From NCBI RefSeq assembly GCF_905147045.1, contig NC_065911.1:3844001-3908000 (forward strand): a stretch of 64,000 bases of DNA, given 5' to 3'. Source of the stretch: Nymphalis io. Lineage: Eukaryota > Arthropoda > Insecta > Lepidoptera > Nymphalidae. Each line of letters begins with the position of its first letter. Positions within the stretch are counted from its first letter, which is position 1. The position numbers were made by a program, and so were the translations under genes. Below are positions 20,902 to 30,141 of the stretch, in pieces. Under the pieces are notes generated by a model, which searched no databases, was not told where the DNA came from, and was given only the letters and a program-made list of their open reading frames with translations.

Positions 20902-21990
20902 TGTAACGTAGTTCTGGCGTACGTTACATGGTTGCTTTGCTTTAAAATAAATACGACAAATTTATTAAAATTATAACCTATATATATAACTATAATTATG
21001 TTTATACAATATTTGAATTTGACGTCTCGTTATAATGCAAATTTTTATGCATTATGCACTTTCGAACTAATTTTAATTTATTTTCTTTGAGATGCTCTTT
21101 GACATTTGTCTAAGACTTCACTTTCCTTCCGGTCATTGAGTCGTAATGGTGACCTAAATTAGTTTTTGCAGTTTTTGTAACTTTAATTTTTTTGTAAACT
21201 CATAATATGGTTTAAAAGTATTGTTTTCATGAACAATATTTCATATTTTGGTGAAATTAATTAAAATCCAAATTGGATTGTTTAAATAATCGTGGATTTG
21301 CTATTATCTTGGTACATCTCGTGGGAATAAAATTCGAATTGGATTCTTAAGAAACCTACCCTTGGAAGATTAATTTCAAGATGTCTTCATGATATTCTTT
21401 GGAAACACTTTAAGGAGGTTTAAACTTTAATTAACTAACTTAAAGAACTGGACTTTGGTATGTAATTTCTACATATTATTTTCGCCGCTGTAGTAGAACC
21501 GCGTGTAATTTATATAGCCTGTAACTTAATATTTTATTTAAAAAAAAGGTTAGTATTCAAAGGATTTAAAATATATTTACATATTGTAACTTTGTATTTA
21601 GATTAGAAAATTAAACTGATAATATTTATATTTATAACATTAATTTTGCATTCATTTAGATAACAACTTATTGTTTTGTTAAATTTATTTTGTAAAATTT
21701 CACTTTGTCACTTGTTAAGAATTTAAAAAAAAAAGAAATTATTAGATGTAACTTAATTATATTAACTTTAAATGGATATAATCATCCTGGCGCCTTAGCA
21801 TTTTGCATTTTGGAAATAATAATTTAGAAAATAGATTTACTATCCATTTGGTAAATCTATATTGTAATAATAGGGGTACTTTTTCTGACTTCCGGAGCAC
21901 AATTCTTTTAAGGTTTGTTTAATTTCTATTTTTTCCATTACTACCTATTTTTAGTTGCCTCTCTAGAATTTTAAATTTAACCTAACAATT
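20902..21990 (+). repeat. 3' LTR of right gypsy-like copy
   Basis: It begins TGTAACG right after the polypurine run GGTTGGGGGGTAA. It matches 1-934 (reverse) over its first part and 6405-6872 (reverse) over its later part. The match ends near 21990, short of the TTATTACA terminus in the left 5' LTR. Confidence 0.85.
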
Positions 21991-22600
21991 TGCAAAATAT
22001 ACATAACAATTAAAACAAAACATAAGTATAATTCTTTTTTATGCTAGTCATTTTTTTTTGGATTTGTTTTTTATTTAAATGTTACATCATTTGTTTGAAA
22101 AAGATACGACAATAAACTGAGTAGCCTTGGCAAAGTCTGTAATTTTATTTAGTACTACCCATTACCCCTGGCTTCGCTCTCGCTTAACTATAAAGAAAGG
22201 ATAAATGATTGTTAGGAAGTCTGTGATTTAATTTAAGAACCATGAAATGTCATTCTGGTTAGAAAAAAATAAGGTTTTTTTTATTTTTAGATTAATGATT
22301 ACTCTTTTAATAATCATCAGTGAACTGACTGTGAATTCCTGTAGTTTCACTTAATATATTTTATAGTGACTTAAATGGATTGAAGAAAAAAATATTTTTT
22401 ACAAATCTTCCGATCTACGATATTATATGATTATGTTGCTTAAATACCCCGGCATCTATCCACGCTGTTGGATATATTTAATACTACAAATGAGCAAATT
22501 CACCAATATTTACTTTTATTCTATTGTAACAAAATCAGGTTAAACAAAACTATTCAACTCACTGAAAACTTTATTTATAATTAACAATCGAAGCACCTCT
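21991..22600. other. AT-rich intergenic tract
   Basis: Past the LTR break there is no reading frame of note, no recognised repeat and no RNA gene that I can support. Confidence 0.6.
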
Positions 22601-22604
22601 CAGT

Positions 22605-22866
22605 AAACGGTGGTAGAGCTTTGGGCAAGCCTGTCTCGGTAGGTACCACCCACTCATCAGATATTCTACAGATAAACAGCAATGCTTAGGATGGTTCCGT
22701 TCTGGTTGGAAGGATGAGTAAGCCAGTGTAACTACAGGCACAAAGGACATAACATATTTGTTCCCAAGATGAGGAATGGTTAATATTTCTTACATAGCCA
22801 ATGTCTAAAGACAGTGGCGAGAGTTACATCAGGTGGCCCATTTGTCCGTCCTACCTATAACATAAA
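22605..22866 (+). repeat. Dispersed repeat family B
   Basis: Starts ~GGTGGTAGAGCTTTG, contains GGTAGGTACCACCCACTCAT (which folds on itself through GGTACC), then ends ~CATCAGGTGGCCCATTTG. Other copies lie at 44831, 45731, 53141 and 62263, in either orientation. No coding capacity; the transposition class is not evident from the sequence. Confidence 0.85.
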
Positions 22867-23300
22867 TAGTAATAATAATAAATTTATACACTCAAAAACA
22901 TGTATACGATTGTAGTTGGCAGTTTTATCTAAATCTAGGGTTTTTACATAAGCAACATAGGTGGTGGACCTCTGACTCCGAAACTAATATAAATTGTAAT
23001 ATCAGTCAGCGATTCTGATATTACAATTTATATACATAGGTACATATTATTTATATCAAAAAACGACTTTTGCGGTATTTCCTTTTGGGGCTAAAATTAC
23101 TTAGTTACTCGCAGAGCTCACTCTCGAGCATGCATCATAAAAACTGTTCATGTGATAACAGTTCTCATAAAAATCAGTGCCGGCCATGTTCAATGACAGG
23201 CAATGGAAATTTTGATTGTCATGTGGAAGCACACTAAGAGGGAACTTTATACTTTCAAATTTAAATGATATATTCTCATGGATATTTTCGGAATGAATAC
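22867..23300. other. Intergenic, with a short inverted repeat
   Basis: Bases about 22989-23030 hold ATATAAATTGTAATATCAG and its reverse complement around a short loop, a hairpin of about 19 bp stem. Nothing else recognised. Confidence 0.6.
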
Positions 23301-23378
23301 TACCTCTCATCGAGCACATCCTAAAATTAATCTGTACCTGTGTACCTCTCATCGAGCACATCCTAAAATTAATCTGTA
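23301..23378. repeat. Two tandem copies of a 36-bp unit (42-bp period)
   Basis: TACCTCTCATCGAGCACATC and the 16 bases after it occur at 23301-23336 and again at 23343-23378, separated by CCTGTG. The second copy leads straight into the LINE fragment that follows. Confidence 0.9.
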
Positions 23379-23690
23379 GGAATTACGGAAAAGTAAGGAA
23401 TGAGTATGTCAGGGGATCGTTCAAGGTAACAACAATTGTTGAAAAACTGAAGGAATGTCGACTGCGCTGTTACGGCCATATCTTGAGACATGACGATGAC
23501 CATCAAGAAAGCCTTAAATATCTCGGGCCGACCGCGGGGAAGAGGGCGATCGCCCGCATCCTGTTGGTCAAACATGCCAAAAGAGGCCCAGAAAGAGAGT
23601 TCTATGGCGCAGACGTACAAGGAGACCCGATCCCAGCTGAACTAGTAAGAGGGTTTGGACAAAGAAGAAGAGGAATTGAGTCATGTTGAG
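23340..23690 (+). pseudogene. RTE-type LINE, C-terminal ORF fragment
   Basis: A frame reading KVRNEYVRGSFKV, IVEKLKECRLRCYGHILRHDD matches the post-RT C-terminal end typical of RTE/BovB-type LINE polyproteins (the RLRWYGHVLRRDE-like block). The downstream part to 23690 (GKRAIARI...) is decayed. No RT core is present. Confidence 0.7.
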
Positions 23691-23737
23691 GTAAAGGTTC
23701 GAGACTCAATTAAGTGGTGCACATGGCAATAATGGAG

Positions 23738-24064
23738 TAGGTTTTTTTATATTTGCCGGGAAGGCAAACGACTCTACTGCACCTGATGGTAAGTGGTAGT
23801 AGAGTCCAAACGGGACGACAGCCAGTACAGTCGGGAAGAATGTTCTGCACTAGCCGCCCCCGCCTTGCCGGCCCGCAAGATGCCTCTTCACGCCTCGTGA
23901 GCTGTTAAAGAATTCCATTTTTTGGAAGTGCAACAAAAAAAAGAGTTGCCAAATTTCTTTGTGCGCCATGGAATTGATGTCACAGTTAGGCAGTGACATC
24001 GAGAGCCAGCATGCGTAGACTTATGAAGGGAAGGGAAGGGGAAGCAGGAATTAGAGACGTACGT
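23738..24064 (-). mobile_element. 3' end fragment of the LINE 2 family
   Basis: Close match to the 3' end of the LINE at 30142-32927. Both share the 3' non-coding block (GGTAAGTGGTAGTAGAGTCC, CGCAAGATGCCTCTTCACG) and the end of the ORF (SRCHCLTVTSIPWRTKKFG). Severely 5'-truncated, with a deletion of the last ORF codons. Confidence 0.88.
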
Positions 24065-24169
24065 ACGTATGTTTTTATAACTTTTGACAGACTCAACCGA
24101 TTGCAATGAATTAAAGACTAAACGAAACCTTGAAATACTTCTTATAATTGAGTTATTTCAATTTGTAAT

Positions 24170-24361
24170 TTGCAGCCAGGACAAACAGACAGGTATGGCC
24201 CGTGTGACATGATGATTGATGCAGGAAAGCCCTCTGGCCACATGATGGGGTCGAGGGAGTGCAACCTACCCATCACGAAGGGTGAGGTGGTCTTAGGCAC
24301 ACATATCACCATCAATGTCGAACAGTTCCAGGCCGAGAAGGAAGCTGCAATGTCGACATGA
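24170..24361 (+). CDS. Short unrecognised reading frame after an acceptor-like site
   Basis: A 63-codon frame with higher GC than its surroundings. It reads ~GPCDMMIDAGKPSGHMMGS, NLPITKGEVVLGTHITINVE and ends TGA at 24359-24361. TTTGTAATTTGCAG, a plausible splice acceptor, lies immediately upstream (24161-24174). I do not recognise the family. It could be an isolated terminal exon, a processed fragment or an unfamiliar element. There is no partner exon that I can identify. Confidence 0.25.
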   Translation: MQPGQTDRYGPCDMMIDAGKPSGHMMGSRECNLPITKGEVVLGTHITINVEQFQAEKEAAMST

Positions 24362-24499
24362 GCGCAGAACTCAGCTTCCTTTAGACGAATATAAACCATT
24401 GCGCCGGGGCTCAGAATCTACTACTGCAGTCCGTTGCGTTTTTCCAGCAAAAAAAAGGACTGACAGACAAAAATTAAAAAAAAAACGGATGTTTAGGTA

Positions 24500-25440
24500 A
24501 ACCGCAAATAGCCATATTAACTTTAAAAGAGGCAGTTATTTTGAAATCACAGACAGACACTTCAATTTTATTTATATGTTTGACAATAGAATACTTTAAT
24601 AACATTCACACTTAAATAAAATTTAAATAAATCATGGTCGATTTTCGACCACTGGGTGATTCACCTTCGACCACTGGGTGATACCTTGGAAACGATCACT
24701 TCAGGTCATTTAAATAAAAATATAATTTTATCAACCATATTGTAAGACATACTAAATTATACTTGATATAAATTCGCGTATGCGTTTATTTCCGAATCAG
24801 TGGTAGATTTTTTATTTATCACTATGCAAAGCGTAACGCTTCTAAATTATATATATATGTACATAAAAGATATTGTATATATGTATTTTTAACGCAATAG
24901 AACCCAAAATAATGATTGTAAGAATTTTTGTCTGTCTGGGCGTTTATGCGCGCTCTCCTATCTTAGGAATGGCTTAACTGATTTGTGTGCGGTTTTCAAT
25001 AGTGTAATGTGGAAAATTACACTTCAAATTTAGTGTTTGTTTTATTTCAATTGACTTATAAATAAAAAAGTTATGTCAATTTAAAAAATCACGTCGAATA
25101 TTTATTCATTAAAAATGCTATCATATAACTGTCAGTTTTCAGTTGAATTGGCTGAAACTTTAGCTACCTATAAATGATAGTCTGTAAAATGATAATGATT
25201 GAATGTTTATAGGAACACAACAGAGTAAAAAAGGGTTAGGTATTTAGAGATTTTGATTATTCCAATGTAAGTTGAGCTCAGATCTATATGATCAATCGTA
25301 TTAATTAGTGTCACACCCACGCGTATATGTACAGTGCGCCGAATGCCACGCTGTTGTTTATAGCATTGAGTTATATGCAGCGAACGCAGGTATGTCGGAC
25401 ACGCACGGCGCTGTCTGATAACAGGGACCTATTATTTTAT
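24500..25440. other. Intergenic tract
   Basis: AT-rich, with a near-duplicate of CGACCACTGGGTGAT at about 24645 and 24668. No gene supported. Confidence 0.6.
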
Positions 25441-25735
25441 TTATTTTTTTGCTGGAAAAACGCATTTACGCGTTTCCCCCTCATGAGGCGAGTCCCACAT
25501 ACCCCCTGTATGTGTGCTGCTCCAGTATGCAAACTCTGGCCGAGCTCCACCCAACCAGCAGACTACCAGCATTGGACAGCTTTCTTGCCGCATCTATCGG
25601 ACTTGTCACGAGGGCCATACCCATATATCCGGGTCCACGTGACACCTCTCCACATCTTACCGTTTCAGTGGGGCAATTCCCTTCTCGAGCGACGCAATGA
25701 TAATTTTTTCCTTTGTGACGGAGTCGTCTAGCCCC
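25440..25735 (-). pseudogene. Non-LTR element ORF1 fragment (R1/Jockey-type, upstream of zinc knuckles)
   Basis: On the minus strand one frame gives GYMGMALVTSPIDAARKLS followed by AGSLLVGWSSARVCILEQ, the block that precedes the CCHC knuckles in ORF1 (Gag-like) proteins of R1/Jockey-type LINEs. Stops lie on both sides. GC content is higher than the flanks. Confidence 0.55.
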
Positions 25736-25739
25736 GTCA

Positions 25740-28312
25740 CCTTATAGACAGTTTGTAGTACTTTTTATAGTTTGGACATTTTTCAACAGGTTGGTTGAAA
25801 TTGCTCAATACTGAATACCTGAATATTTTTTTTCTGTTTGTAAATAACTGTAAAGCTTATAGGCTAGATAGGTATTTTGTTTCATCGCTGCTTATATTTT
25901 TTTCTCATTTTTTAAATAAACGAATTTATTTATAAATTTTAAGCGGACACATATACTGAAATATAATAAGTCTGCTCTTAGTGAGTTCTTTAAGTTATAC
26001 GCGGATAGAACCGCACAGCTAGTGTATATGTTAAAAACATAAGATTTATGTGATTCCATTCGAACATGTAACATAATTAAATGCTTTAAAAATATTATAT
26101 CTTCAGCTTCGGGCGTCATTACAGATTAGTAAATAAAACACCAATATAAATATGAGACATAGCGTTTTTATTTAATATTCAATAATAATTTAGTTTATCT
26201 ATAGAATATTCAGCAATATTACAAGTACAACGTGAAACAATCGTAGCAAATTAGTTTAAAACTTAATATAGCAACGCACTAGCATTAATTAATTAACTTT
26301 AAGCACACCGATTCTTAAATAAAAACAACTATTATCTAACAGCATTGATTCAAAAATGAGGAATCAAAATGCTAATATGAAAACAATAGCTTTGAAATAC
26401 ATTCCTCTTAAGCTTATTAAGCACTTAACGTTCTTACTTTCTCTTCAGTCTCACCCTTATGAATTTATAACAAATTCCGATAATCCGAATCCTTACTTTT
26501 ATAAGTATTCAAAAATCTACACATTCATTAAAATATTGGAAGTGAGCAAGCGCTGTATCTTACTAATAATATTCACGATCAACGTATTAGGTAACATTGA
26601 TAAATATATTATATTAAATTAAAATATTCTTAAACCTATGAAAAGTTTCTTTTTTAGTATTTTTAAGTCAAATACTAGTAAACTTAATATTAAATAAATG
26701 AATTAAAACAATTCGACTAGACTCAAATGCTGTGACCATTAATCATATCTTACATTTTGTATCTATCTATCTAATTAATTCAGAAATTGTGCATGAATCA
26801 AAAACAATATATGATGTCCTGTGTCATTAAAAAGCATAATTTTAATTAAGGACAAATGTAGTTCCCTCACCCGTCTGCGTCTATTATTTCATTATTAAAA
26901 TCATCAGATACGATTCAACCTAAGCTATATCTTATAAAATATTTGATATTTTCTACAATGTTAACATCATCGAGGAAGCGATTTTCGAGACTAATAAGCT
27001 AAGCGTTATCAATATAGGTCTATAGGTCAAGTAACATGGACCGATGTCGCTGAACGACGGTACAATACAAAAGTTTAGTACCAAAATACATCCAAAATTC
27101 TTCACTATATATGTTCCGTATTCTTAATTAAGATCAAATTCCTGGATAATGAAGTGCTCTGCACGTTCTTGTAAAGTACTGAGATATGGAATTAATTTCA
27201 AGGTATTCGATTCAGATAATTTGATTCGAGTCACATTTCAGACTTTAATGAGTTTCATTAATATTGATTTTAATCTTCACATAAAACTATAACTAAATGA
27301 AGAATTATAGAGACTAAATAATTTTATACAAATTTGTCTTAATTTTTATAAATCATAAATATAAAGTATATAATAATCATAAAGTATTGAAGATAAATAA
27401 AATCCATCAAATTAAATAGTCATCATAAACTTCTAACTTAATTCAAAATTTCCATGAGATAATGACACACTAGATCCCTTGCCATGCTAAGTACATAATT
27501 ATATATGTAATATAGGACAGCAAATCACGCTTTCAATCAACTAAAGTTATAATATTATGTAAGATATAACAAAACCTACCAAAAAGCTTTTGATATAATG
27601 TTAAATATAGTCGATGTTAAGGCAAACAAATTTAGAAAGCAATACAATATAAACAGTGTACCTATTTGCCGAGTTTTTCTTGCGAGTGACTTAAACAATA
27701 GCAGCTGCAATGATAACATTTGCATTTTAGTAGGTACATAATAAAATAAACATGATATGTAAAATTTTTTAATAAAAGCTGCAGAAATAATAAAAAAAAC
27801 TGTTTTAGTATAATATTCTTGAAGTAAACTAAAATTCAAACATACATCATATACTATAGATAGCACTAAGAGTGATGACAGTTTGATTAGGTTTTAGGAA
27901 TTAATTTAGACAATTTAACTATTGTCAATTACGAAATAGTTTCAAAATACCTTCGCTGAGCTGGAATCGGTGGTGATGCTTGAGTTGCAGGTGGAAGAGA
28001 GGCTGGACAGTTACCAGATAGTGTTGTCGGTTACCTCTCTTCTTCCTCTCGTTTTTCTCCTAAGTTAATCATTTTTTCTAACTGAGCATAAATTACACAA
28101 AGTAACAAATTTGCAATAAAGCATATATGGAAACAGTTAACAGATATTAATTAAAATTTTAAGTAGTACCTAATAAAATTAATAATAATTTTAAGTCATA
28201 CCTCTAACGATAGGAGTATCTCCAATATAGAAAGTTCAGCTGGTGCTTCGACAGTAGCTTCTCTCACAGAACCATCGCCACTAACAGCGTTAAGTGTGTC
28301 AGTACTATCAAA
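25740..28312. other. Long AT-rich tract without a recognised gene
   Basis: Short frames here (for example 26356-26622 plus, 27576-27866 minus) are Leu/Ile/Lys/Asn-rich, as expected from AT-rich random sequence, and show no domain. No SINE head or LINE motif was recognised. Confidence 0.6.
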
Positions 28313-28450
28313 AATTATGTTTCACAGCTTCATTCTTAGCGATTTATGTTTAACAATGTAGTAGCGCCACCTACTGTATGCCTTGCACTGTAGTTTAAAG
28401 TTTTTTTTTTATTTTTTTATATCCCTGAGGTTCATAGCGAATTTCACTCA
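28313..28450 (+). repeat. DIRS left inverted terminal repeat
   Basis: Pairs with the right repeat at 29449-29565 through GTAGTAGCGCCACCTACTGT, TATGCCTTGCAC and CATAGCGAATTTCACTCA. Its outermost ~26 bp (AATTATGTTTCACAGCTTC region) are not in the right repeat but are repeated, inverted, in the internal complementary region. Confidence 0.88.
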
Positions 28451-28549
28451 CTCTGCGTTTCCGTGCTGTAGCCTTCGCACGTCTTCTGCTAATATTAGTA
28501 AATCAATTATTAAGTTACAAGTATAACTAAGAAATAAACGCTTTAAAAT

Positions 28550-28695
28550 AATGGGGAAAAGAAAACGCACTTCATCGGGTGACGAGAAAATTAGAACAAA
28601 AATCAGAAAGTTGGAGAAGAAACTACAACGCAAGTCGAGGAGATTAAGGATAATATCGTCTTCGTCAGAGAATGAAATTAATGGTAAGTTATTAG
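28550..28695 (+). pseudogene. DIRS Gag-like N-terminal fragment
   Basis: ATG at 28550 opens 45 codons rich in Lys and Arg (MGKRKRTSSGDEKIR, KIRKLEKKLQRKSRRLR) and ending in an acidic SSSSENEING. GGTAAGTTATT follows directly, looking like a splice donor. The other DIRS core has the same segment (37220-37362, minus). The rest of Gag is missing in both. Confidence 0.6.
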
Positions 28696-28810
28696 AAAAT
28701 TGAAATGCCCTATATATGTATGTATGTATGTATATAGTATGTCGATGCTTTCACCATTTTATGGAAGAACTTTAAATTCTATGCCTTTCCACCGTTTTTT
28801 GTTATTTTAA

Positions 28811-29170
28811 GAACTCTTAAAAAAATGTTAATGAAGAAGCAGAAGGGATTCTTGTTGTACCGAATTGGCCAACGCAGCCATGGTTCCCGCTGTTTTAAAA
28901 GACCGCTAGAGTTACCTTCAAGAGTTACTGCTCAAACTTTGAGCCACTGGATAAAAGATACCCTTAAAGACAGCACCATAGATAAGTCAATATTCAGTGC
29001 GCACAGTACACGACATGCAGCCACATCGAGGGCTAAACAATAAGGAGTTAGTATTGAAACTATTAAAAAAGACTGCAGGTTGATCTGATTCTTGCTCAGT
29101 TTATGCTAGATTTTATAATAGAAAAATCTGTAATCAAATCGATTTTGCAGAAACGTTACTAAATTGTTAA
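28811..29170 (+). pseudogene. DIRS RNase H end fused to tyrosine recombinase C-terminal half
   Basis: The frame begins NEEAEGILVVPNWPTQPWFP, the closing block of the DIRS RT/RNase H region, then jumps by deletion to the recombinase: VTAQTLSHWIKDTL and FSAHSTRHAATSRAKQ, which holds the catalytic H-x-x-R. A TAA stop follows, then a frameshift into GVSIETIKK and, in a third piece, SDSCSVYARFYNRKI with the nucleophile Tyr region. The Trp before SDS is a TGA stop. About 750 bp present in the other core (between 37010 and 36260) are deleted here with TGTTT at the junction. Confidence 0.82.
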
Positions 29171-29221
29171 TCTGATTACAAAACGTTTGGTTTTATTCAT
29201 TTCACCGGCTCTAAACATCCT

Positions 29222-29339
29222 ACATTGTTAAACATAAATCGCTAAGAATTAAGCTGTGAAACATAATTTAAGATCAAACGAACTTCTCAAGTGAAGTTCG
29301 ATCATAATTATGTGAACAGCTTCATTCGATGCGATTTAT
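29222..29339. repeat. DIRS internal complementary region (ICR)
   Basis: Bases 29222-29269 are the reverse complement of the outer left end (28313-28360) and bases 29280-29339 of the outer right end (29551-29609), joined by AAGATCAAAC. The first half carries ATAAATCGCTAAGAA, the second ~GATCATAATTATGTGAACAG. In DIRS replication this region templates joining of the two ends into a circle. Confidence 0.88.
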
Positions 29340-29448
29340 CATCACCCACCCAATTTATTTACAGGTTAATATCAGCATAGCTATTTATACCCTATCCCTC
29401 AGCAGTGAAATGATAAAACTTAACAGGACTGCATACTTTAAACACAAT

Positions 29449-29613
29449 GAGTGAAATTCGCTATGAACCTCTGGGTGTAGGCATATAAAAAAAAACTTTA
29501 AATTACCGTGCAAGGCATACAGTAGGTGGCGCTACTACATTGTTAAACATAAATCGCATCGAAAAAAGCTGTTCACATAATTATGATCAAACTTCACTTG
29601 AGAAGTTCTTTTC
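29449..29613 (+). repeat. DIRS right inverted terminal repeat
   Basis: Begins TGAGTGAAATTCGCTATGAA and ends near GAACTT/AAGTTC palindromic sequence at 29590-29610. It extends further outward than the left repeat; that extension is what the second half of the ICR copies. Confidence 0.85.
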
Positions 29614-29904
29614 ATCTTAAATTATTGAACGTTCCTTGGCCCGGGGGACACGACTATCCAATTCCTAAAAATTAAATCAATAGGCGATTAACAATGTTAT
29701 AATATTAATAAGGTGACTAAATAAAAATATTAAAGAGTATCCATGTATCGAACAAGATTGTTTGACGGAAGGAAATTTGTTTTCGGAATATTCGAGATAT
29801 TAAAAAATACACAGATTTCATTTCCGAGTATTTCTCCTTGGTAAGAAAGTATGCTTTTACCGAACAGGCGACCTGACTTCTATTGTATTACAATCCTTGA
29901 AATC
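29614..29904. other. Intergenic
   Basis: AT-rich sequence between the DIRS derivative and the Q repeat. No gene supported. Confidence 0.5.
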
Positions 29905-30139
29905 TTTATCTTTTCGAGTTTGTTCTTACAGAGTAATGTACTGTAAATCTGGAAACATGAACCTATATTATCTTGTATTAACATTCGTGTCTGTAAGTGT
30001 AATAATGAATTACAGTACAGTAAACAAGAGGCTAATTCTACTAACAAATTGTCACTTTATCGCAATCGAATCGAAGTGTGATCGTTGCCGTTTATCCGTT
30101 TTCCTATTCTTTAATTTAATAATCGATTTTTGGCATAAA
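29905..30139. repeat. Repeat Q, left copy (inverted relative to 47411-47690)
   Basis: The reverse complement is found at 47411-47690, with blocks AATTTGTTAGTAGAATTAGC, CGATTCGATTGCGATAAAGT and GGCCAAAAATCGATTATTAA. LINE 2 begins right after it. Confidence 0.8.
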
Positions 30140-30141
30140 AG

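Larger units (their letters stand above)
16217..21990 (+). mobile_element. Ty3/gypsy-like element, right copy, 5'-truncated
   Basis: Inverted counterpart of the left copy, starting at the gag zinc knuckle and running through protease, RT, RNase H, integrase and a 3' LTR (20902-21990) that has lost about its last 50 bp. It has no 5' LTR, leader or main gag. It shares stops and SINE A with the left copy. Private changes include a short replacement just before the first integrase Asp, a tandem repeat of ATTTCAATTAAATAATAATT near 18490, and about 120 bp near 20210-20330 that the left copy lacks. Confidence 0.9.
28313..29613 (+). mobile_element. DIRS-type tyrosine-recombinase retroelement, internally deleted
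   Basis: A compact 1.3-kb derivative with full terminal architecture: left inverted terminal repeat (28313-28450), a short Gag-like start (28550), a remnant of the RNase H end, the C-terminal half of a tyrosine recombinase, an internal complementary region (29222-29339) and the right inverted repeat (29449-29613). This layout is that of DIRS elements, which replicate through a circular intermediate and integrate by tyrosine recombinase without target duplication. RT is absent, so it could move only with help, if at all. Confidence 0.85.

Noticed and set aside
25327..25731. Plus-strand 134-codon frame as a gene
   Set aside because: The minus strand carries the LINE ORF1 motif, so this is its shadow.
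26356..27866. Short frames in the AT-rich tract as host genes
   Set aside because: Composition is that expected of random AT-rich DNA; no splice pattern or domain supports them.
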